A DNA stretch of 64,000 nucleotides from Gnetum montanum (lineage: Eukaryota > Streptophyta > Gnetopsida > Gnetales > Gnetaceae): positions 371,433 to 435,432 of the forward strand of contig MNCI01016273.1 of NCBI GenBank assembly GCA_015680685.1, read 5' to 3'. This document shows, in pieces, positions 56,812 to 64,000 of this stretch. Below the pieces are notes generated by a model. The model made no database searches and had not been told where the DNA came from. It worked only from the letters and a program-made list of their open reading frames with translations. The number at the start of each line of letters is the position of its first letter. The first letter of the stretch is position 1. The position numbers and the translations under genes were made by a program.

Positions 56812-59760
56812 CAATTGGTAAGAATATTGTTTTTTAGACAAAAAAATTCATTGAATTTGTGCTTTTTCCATTTATTCATGAAATTGGAGATGGGAGATGT
56901 TGGACCCAAAAATAAGAAATAATAAAAATTCAATGTACATTAGATCATTAAAATAAAAGATATAATATAAAGAAAAATTTTAATGGTTTTAGATATGCCT
57001 TTTTAAGATTTCATCCTTATAACTAATCCTAACAACTGCTCCTCTAGATTCAAAAAAGGATCAAGAGCCCTTACAAGTTTTCCCTACTTACTAAAGGCCT
57101 TTTCATAAAGAGAAGAAAATTATTCTCTCAAAAGAGAAATGAATGCAACCTACAAAAATAAGAAACAAATTTCTATCAATTATAATGTAAATGATATGCT
57201 TGCTTGATGTCCATGTTTATGTTTTTATGTTACTTTATCATTTCTAATTCTTAGTCATTCCAAGTTAAAAGTCATGGTTAGGGTTATGGTTTTATACTAT
57301 GTAATAAAACTAATCATAACTGGAAAGGATGTCTCATGTATGTAACAGTCATATATGATATCCAAAATGATATAAATTGATCATCGAAACTTATAAATAA
57401 AGGCTTCCACCGTCATAGTATGTGACGTTAAGTTTATATTATGTTTATTTTTTCAAGTCTCATTATTCAAGTATATTGTAGAAGATATTGTAATTTTCAG
57501 CAATAAAAGTAAAGAAGATCTAAAGCTTCTTTTATGAATTTCTCTCAGTTTCTTATAGTTCTATCATAATCTCTTCTCACAGTTTTAGAATATTTCTCAT
57601 TTCTCACATTATATTTCACAATTTTCACATTATTCTCATATTACTACTTTGATTTTTCATATATCATTTGATATCATTGTATTCTCATTAAATCTTTGTT
57701 AAATTTGTAGTTTAAAAACGAATAATAATTCAAAATAAAAATTCAAGAAATCTTAGATCAACAATAAACAAGAGAGAGTCTAATGAAAAAGCCTAATGGT
57801 TTTGGGAATCCCTATTTAGGTTTTCATTCTTACAACCAATCGTAAAAAAATAAACCTCCTCTTTGAGGTAGAAAAAGAAGTACCGTCATAGGTTTTCACT
57901 TCTTACTAAAGACATTTTAAAAAAATAAGGAGAAAACTTTTTTTAAAGATATAAAAAGCATCAAACAAAAATAATGAATAAATAGCAACTAAAACTAAAA
58001 AATTTTTCAACTTAGAGCATCTAAAACAAAAACAAATTAATTGTCTAACTTTCACCAGAAGCTTTTTTGCTTGAAGTTATAACTTGAAAGCAACATCTTT
58101 AAGAATCTAATAGTTAACTCTTGAATAAAGATCATAGTTAAAGTCATGTTGCTAGAAAGTAATTACACACTAAAGGTTTTAAATAGAATAGAGCAGAAGT
58201 GGCCAAAGACACTTCCAAATGCAAAGAAAAAAAGAAAACAAACTAGGTTGATTGCTAAGAATAATATCCTTGATGCTTGGTTAAAAGTTGTTACAAATTT
58301 TAGATATTCATTTCCAAGCATGTTGTGAAAATGGATAATTAAAAAAAAAGAATGGATAATTTTAGAATAGAAGTTTTTACTTCTACAAAGAAAAAATTGA
58401 GAAAAAATATTTTCCATATGTTAAAGATGAGTGTCAATAGGAAGACTGTGATGAATAAGAAACCATTAGAAAATAAAATTTTTTGGAAAGGTAGGAACTT
58501 TCCAAATATCTTCCATTTTTTCATCAAAAGTGTGATGATGATTGCATTTTCTACATGTTATTGAATTTATGTAATAAAGAAAAGCTCTTGTCACTACATA
58601 TTACCTCACACTTCAAGTGACATATTTAAACTTACAAAAGTAAGAAAATCCTTCATTACTTATTACTACCTTGATGACCATCAACAGTAACATTTATTCA
58701 TCATCGTCTATTATAGCCAACCATATTTTTTTAGTAATTAGCTTTGATTTTTTCAAATACTATTATTTTTATTTTCATGACTATGCAACAATGAAAGTGT
58801 CTCTTCTTATTATACTAATCGATCTCTAGAGATAAGACTAAATGTTCAAGCATAAATGAAGATTCTACTTATACTTTGAAAGTGGTATTGGAGCATTCAA
58901 GGTCAAATCTTTATAAAATCAAATCTTTATATGATAAACTCATTAATCATTTAATCATCATTTTAACCTTGATCATTCTTAAAAGCATCAAGTCCTATGC
59001 TAAAGACATCATTAAAACACTTCATATCAAAATATTCATTTTCTCATCAAAACTATCCTTTTAATCATGAAGCTTTCTTAAATTCTTAAATTTCAAACCT
59101 TTTGCATTTTTACTACCCTGATCATCTCAAATCTAATTCAAAATATGCAAAGACATACCTAGATGTACCATAATTTTCCAAGAAATTCCAAATCTTCCAT
59201 ATTAACAAAAGTTAGTAAAAACTCTACTCTAAATTAATAAATGCTAGCAAGTATTAGAATAGGATTAGCAAGTGTCTCTATATCTACATGTCCTTAGCAA
59301 AGAACAAAGAAATAATTTACTTGAAAATGGAAAAATGATGCATTAGTAAGAATGATCATTTGCACCTTAGTTTTAGACTTCATTGGCTTAAAAATCATTA
59401 ACATGTGAAATGCCAAAGAAGAATGGTATCTTCTATAACAAGAGTACAAAGGCACTATTTTAAACCTCAAACCCAAATAACTAAGGTACAAATAAGAATT
59501 TGAAGATCTTATAATTCATAGAAAGTAGCCTATTGAAATATTTTTCTCACGAATGAATATTTCCATAATAAATATTTGTGAATATAATTATAAATACATT
59601 AAAAGATAAAAATTAGAAAAAGTAGATTCCTCTATAATGATGAAAGGTTTAAAAATGTAATGATGAATTTAATCCAAAATAAAGATTTGTAAAAATTTTT
59701 AGTTGATAAACTAGTCTATCAAGTTAGAATATTAGAAGATCTTAAGATGGAAGACAATTA
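56812..59760. other. AT-rich interval with an LTR-like promoter and a diverged duplication
   Basis: A TATA-type site (CTTATAAATAAAGGC, about 57390) followed 110 bp later by CAATAAAAG (about 57502) resembles the promoter and R region of a short Ty1/copia LTR; ends not identified. Segments 56970-57130 and 57785-57945 are diverged direct copies (both run 'taatggtttt', 'ttcat(c)ctta(c)aac', 'cttactaaag'). Open stretches at 58146-58564 and 58876-59064 have no recognised domain. Confidence 0.4.
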
Positions 59761-60720
59761 TGTTGAGTAAATGATATGGACATTAACTAGAGCAATAGAC
59801 TAATGTGCCATCTCTCTAATGATGGGATATTTTCCTTGAGTTTTGACATGTTTGAGGGATGTTTTAAGTCTATTTTGATGCGTTTATGGGCTTCTAGGAT
59901 CAATGTGGACTTTTTTGAAGGTATCCAAAAGTTCCAAGCCTCAAAATAAGCATCTTTAATTTTGGCCCTACCAAGATAGACATCTTCCCTACAAGATAGA
60001 TGTCTTCCATAGAGTATAGACATCTTCCCTACATGATACATTTCTCTTGCAAGATGTCTACACTACACTAGATATAAGATGTCTACTCTAACATCTTTGC
60101 ACTTGGGCAAGATATTTGCTTTGACCACAAGACATCTACTCTAACATCTTTGCAGTTGGAAAAGATGTCTTCTCCTCTTCATAAATGACTTGTATGAATT
60201 CTGATGTATTCCAAATTGAATTATAAAGTGGAAAAAATATAAAATATCACTTGAAAATCTATAAAAGGCCATCAAAGGCTCAAGATTGTGTAGGCTAGTC
60301 CTAAGAGAGGAGGTTGGTCTCAAAGAGGAGACTGAGATGGGAGATCTCCCAAGTGTGAGGTGAAGAGATAGCCTCCAAGGTGCCCTTAGAGAAAGATGTA
60401 GAGAGTGGCTTGATAGAGAGATGTATGAGGCTCATCTTGTGCACTCTTATTCTTCTTATTATGAGTCATTATTGGCCATTGTGTGAAGAGGGTGAGAGAG
60501 AGCCATTATTTTTTGGCTTATGTTCTATGTGAGAGGAGTGTTAGGGTAAGGATCTTGAGTATTGTCTATCCTTAGGATGTTTTCGTCTAGCATTTATATA
60601 AAACTTCATATTTTCAAGCAAGAATAAAGAGTTGTATTTTTTTTCTTATTTCCAATTATGGATTCTTATGATAATTTTGTAGGATTTGACTTCAATTTAA
60701 GATGTTGGCAATTGGTCATC
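59761..60720 (+). repeat. Possible Ty1/copia-type LTR
   Basis: A candidate LTR in front of the protease relic: TGTTGAGTAA start (59761), TATA box CTATAAAAGG (about 60259), AATAAAG (about 60625) and a candidate end near 60715. Upstream of the TATA box (59955-60175) there are repeated AGATGTCT/AGACATCT phrases. Ends and primer site are not certain, and no second LTR was found. Confidence 0.4.
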
Positions 60721-60729
60721 ACCAACAAG

Positions 60730-61500
60730 TTTATTTTGTTAGGAATTCAAGAGGAATAGAAAAAGAAACTTAAATTTTATAAACAATGCCCCTTAAGACT
60801 CAAGCAATAATTCTAAAAATCAAAACTAAAAAATTAATTCTATAATAAGATGGGAAAAATGAAGTAATCAAAACTTCTTTTCTAGAAATCAATGAAGCAT
60901 CTTCATCTAATATATCATGATGTAAGCATTTTAAGAAGAGAGGTAATATTGAAGATGATTGTTAATAAAATTATGACTTTTATTTACATAAAATTAATAA
61001 AGATCCAAAGAAAAATGAGAAAATTAAAGTAAATTCTCAACCACATCTTAATCCTCAAGACATCCAAATATAAGTTGAAGGAGGACTATCATAATTAAAA
61101 GGTCACTCTTACTTTATTACTTTTAACAGGATTTGAAAAAGTATTCATAATATTTGGATCATTGATATTGGTTGCTTAAACCACATGATTCATTTAAAGA
61201 AATTTTTGTAAATTTCAAATATATGAATAGCTATCAAAACATAACATTTGATATGGAGAAAATGTTAAGATAAAAGACATTGATAATATGTTACTTATTC
61301 TTCCAAATGGCCATCAAATTTATGTTAATTGTATTTTAGTACTTCTTAAACCTTTTAAATTTATTATTATCATTATGTCAAATTGTTAAAATAGGAAATA
61401 AGATGATATTTCATTATAATTTTTTTATTATTTCAATTTTCAATTTTGTCATTGCAAAATTAAAGATGTTGCAAAACCAAATTTATTACCTTGAAGCTTG
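60730..61500 (+). pseudogene. Ty1/copia gag-protease relic
   Basis: At 61152 the frame reads IWIIDIGCLNHMI. This is the Ty1/copia protease signature (family form WIIDSGCSNHMT) with the catalytic D-S-G as D-I-G. A little further, 'NGHQIYVN' and 'LLKPFKF' fit the copia protease tail. Upstream, a Lys/Asn-rich stretch (60850-61100) could be the end of gag. Many stops. Orientation agrees with the LTR-like sequence at 59761-60720. No integrase or reverse transcriptase follows. Confidence 0.5.
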
Positions 61501-63197
61501 AGCTTAAACAAAATTAGAATTTTAAAACTCTAAGATTTTATCCTCATGAACAAGTGGAAATAATTATTTTGTGGTGTAGGAACAAATCTCATTCAAACTT
61601 GTAAATTTTTTAGTTGTGTTTGTTGTAGGATTAATAGGGGATTTGATCTCTAAATTTGAAGATAATTAGAGGTCATTTAAAGCTTTTGTCTATATTGGAT
61701 AAGAAATTGTGGCTTGGTGCAACTTGCAGTTAATCATAATAAGGGACCACAAGTTAGTGTGATTTGCAACAACTCATATGTAACATGCCATGTTTAAACC
61801 ACCTAGTTTATGATTAATGATCTTTTATTGATCTATGATTTGGACTTTCAATATATTTCTTAATTATTTCATCTCATAAAATTCTTTAGTATTTTAAATA
61901 TGCATCATCTTCTATAAAATCTTGAAATATTTAATAAATATTTTATTAAAGGTTTTATTTTAATAAATTGTAAATTATTTTCATAAATAGTCTTGTTCTA
62001 TTTCTTATTTATGAAAAAATCTAGTATCTTTTTATCAAATCTGATTTAATCACCTTTTTTATTTTATATTTTAAAATTTCGAATTTCTTGGTATTTTCTT
62101 ACTAAAAATGTTCTAAGGATGGTGGAACATGTGATATTTTGAAAAAACATATTATCTTTTTATAAAACCCACTCAAACTTTATTCTATTTCTTGCTTAAG
62201 TGGACTTGGACTTTTTAATATCTACTTAACTTTTGGCTAGCTTTTCTAATTATTATGAAATTTATTAATTAAATATTCTTTTATGAATCATTATTTCTAA
62301 ATTGACTTGAAAGTGGTAAGATCAAGTATAAGGCTAGTGTTATCCTTTATGTGCATTCTTTATTCATTTTTTGCTAATCAATCTCTCATTGCTGGTTTTG
62401 ATATCATATTTATGCTTTAGTAGACTTAATTTTATGTGTTGTAGGTCCTCCTAGCTTGTGAAGGTAGAGTAATTACTTTTGAGCTCTAACAGTTTCTTAT
62501 GTCTTGGTTTATTTTATCTTGTCAATTATGAATCCATGTGATGTAAAATTTTAAGATTATGTAATCTTATCATATTTAATTCTATAATTTCAATTTCAAG
62601 TATGCACTAACTTCCATATTTATAGTATCTTTGAAGACATCTTTGCTAGAATTTCCTACCATCATAATTCATGGTGTAATTTTCATGACTTATGATGAAG
62701 TTGCCAACAAAGGTCATGGATCATGGTAAGGTCATGATCCTTGACCATAGCTAAACCATCAGTCATGGTTTTGCAGATGACCAAAACTTGAGCTAGGGTA
62801 ATATTTGAGTTATAAAGATTCACCATAACTCATGGTGAAGTCATGGTCTAGACCACAACCTAATCATTTATTGTGATCAAATGGATTTACTAGCAATGAG
62901 TGACACAGTTCATGATAGCATCATGGCATTCAACATGACTTGACTACAAGTCATGGTTCATCTCGTATTCTTGACAACAAGTTGTGATAAACTTGTGGTC
63001 TCAAAATATCATTCATTTCATGTTATTTTTCCATCCTTTAGACCATTCTTAAACTTTGGTAGCTTGATTTTTCTATTTTCTAGTATTTCAACCTATTGAT
63101 TATGGATTTGATGGGAGGGATAAACATTTTTGGAGAGTCTACATTAGCTTCTAAAATTTTATTTATGTTTTCTATGAATGTATCTTGAGTAGCTTGG
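61501..63197. other. AT-rich interval with CATGG-rich stretch
   Basis: No gene recognised. Between 62650 and 63000 the words TCATGGT, ACCATGA and close variants recur more than ten times on both strands, in otherwise AT-rich sequence. Confidence 0.4.
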
Positions 63198-64000
63198 TGA
63201 TCAGCAACACGTATACCCTATACCTAACCATACGAATCACTAGTATGTACATGTGATCCGATTGAATTCTATGGACTCTGTTTACCTAAGTACCTTATAT
63301 CCTTAGATGGTAAAAGATGTAGTTGCTAGTCATTGTCTTCCCAATCAATACTTGTGTTAATTTATTCATATGACTAAGTGTAATTGAGGTATAAAATATA
63401 TTTTTTATTTTTTATTATTTTCTTTATCTTGTAGAATGATTAAATTAATGAATAGTTCAATTATTTAAATTAATTAATTACTTAACTAAATTATCCTAGA
63501 CATGGAGCATCCATTTCCACTTTCCTTACACAACTTGAATGTATAGTAACATTGTTGGATTACCAAGTATCCACTACTAGGATTACCAAGTGTTAATATA
63601 TTATGTTCAAAGTAATTGTACTCACATTAAGTATGAATTAGAATATTAAATGTTCACTATAAGAAAGCAAATTGCATTTAAAGTAAAACATTGGAAAATA
63701 ATGTTAAACTAATCGAAGTGCTACAATGGATGGAAGAAATTTCAATTTTATTGTCATTCATGTAACTATGTCCAAGTACATATTTCATTCAAATAAAATG
63801 CCCTACAATCAATTTGATACATGCTATGGGCACTTACAGGAAACTTTTGCTAAGTTCTATGAAAAAAACTACAAAAGCCTTTCTAAGGTATTAACCAAAT
63901 GATGCCATAAATGCAAGTCCTAACTATCCTACTACTATTGCTACTACTATTGAAAACTAGAAGGCATCCAAAAGTATCTTCATTTTCTCCTCTGTACTAC
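63198..64000 (-). repeat. Partial LTR, minus strand, cut by window end
   Basis: On the minus strand it ends GTTGCTGATCA at 63198 and resembles the truncated LTR at 3159-3540. Shared elements in order: 'ccaaccata(t/c)aaatcac', 'aattctatggac', 'cattgtctt', then 'accaagt...actaggattaccaagtg'. No primer site is recognisable beyond 63198. The promoter half lies towards or beyond the window edge. Confidence 0.5.

Overview
The window looks like plant nuclear DNA from a large, repeat-rich genome. It is AT-rich, holds only one intact gene, and is otherwise filled by nested, decayed retrotransposons of several ages. Ty3/gypsy elements of the Tat type and strongly decayed L1-like LINEs would suit a conifer or other gymnosperm, but nothing here proves the lineage. 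No tRNA, rRNA, bacterial or organellar genes were seen. One ambiguous base (n) lies at 40629.

Layout. 1-3540: minus-strand relic of a Ty3/gypsy element (protease, gag, primer-binding site, half an LTR). 3662-4231: decayed 3' end of a GDSL esterase/lipase gene. 5.9-7.1 kb: a SINE beside an L1-like LINE relic. 9391-13300: truncated element C (LTR, primer site, gag, protease). 13.3-16.8 kb: a 29-bp tandem array and an antisense gag relic split by a solo LTR. 16.8-45.6 kb: a LINE (minus strand) split by element A (17648-44917), which is split by element B (20623-38969). Both insertions have perfect 5-bp target duplications and matching LTRs. 46.9-49.4 kb: LTR and SINE relics and an unassigned ORF. 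50157-51919: the intact gene, a five-exon GDSL esterase/lipase on the minus strand. 53-56.2 kb: a 648-bp foldback and two tandem arrays. 56.7 kb: a second SINE copy with target duplication. 57-64 kb: Ty1/copia-like LTR and protease relics, AT-rich filler, and a partial LTR at the right edge.

Element B is a Tat-type Ty3/gypsy element: gag, protease, reverse transcriptase, RNase H, a second archaeal-type RNase H, integrase. Between protease and reverse transcriptase it carries a large antisense gene (31366 to 26822) with its own TATA box and at least eight exons. Most of its exon junctions keep reading phase although the exons are full of stops. A ~30-bp repeat built on CCTTAAACTAGCA flanks this gene on both sides and recurs after integrase. 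A palindromic GCTACGCTA/TAGCGTAGC motif is shared by the LTRs and the gene's introns. This is the most unusual system in the window.

Element A has LTRs, a tRNA-Asp-type primer site, gag and a long coiled-coil ORF, but no recognisable protease, reverse transcriptase or integrase. It was probably mobilised in trans, perhaps by relatives of element C, which has a related gag and the same primer-site type. Both extra ORFs (sense in A, antisense in B) start with MAPK.
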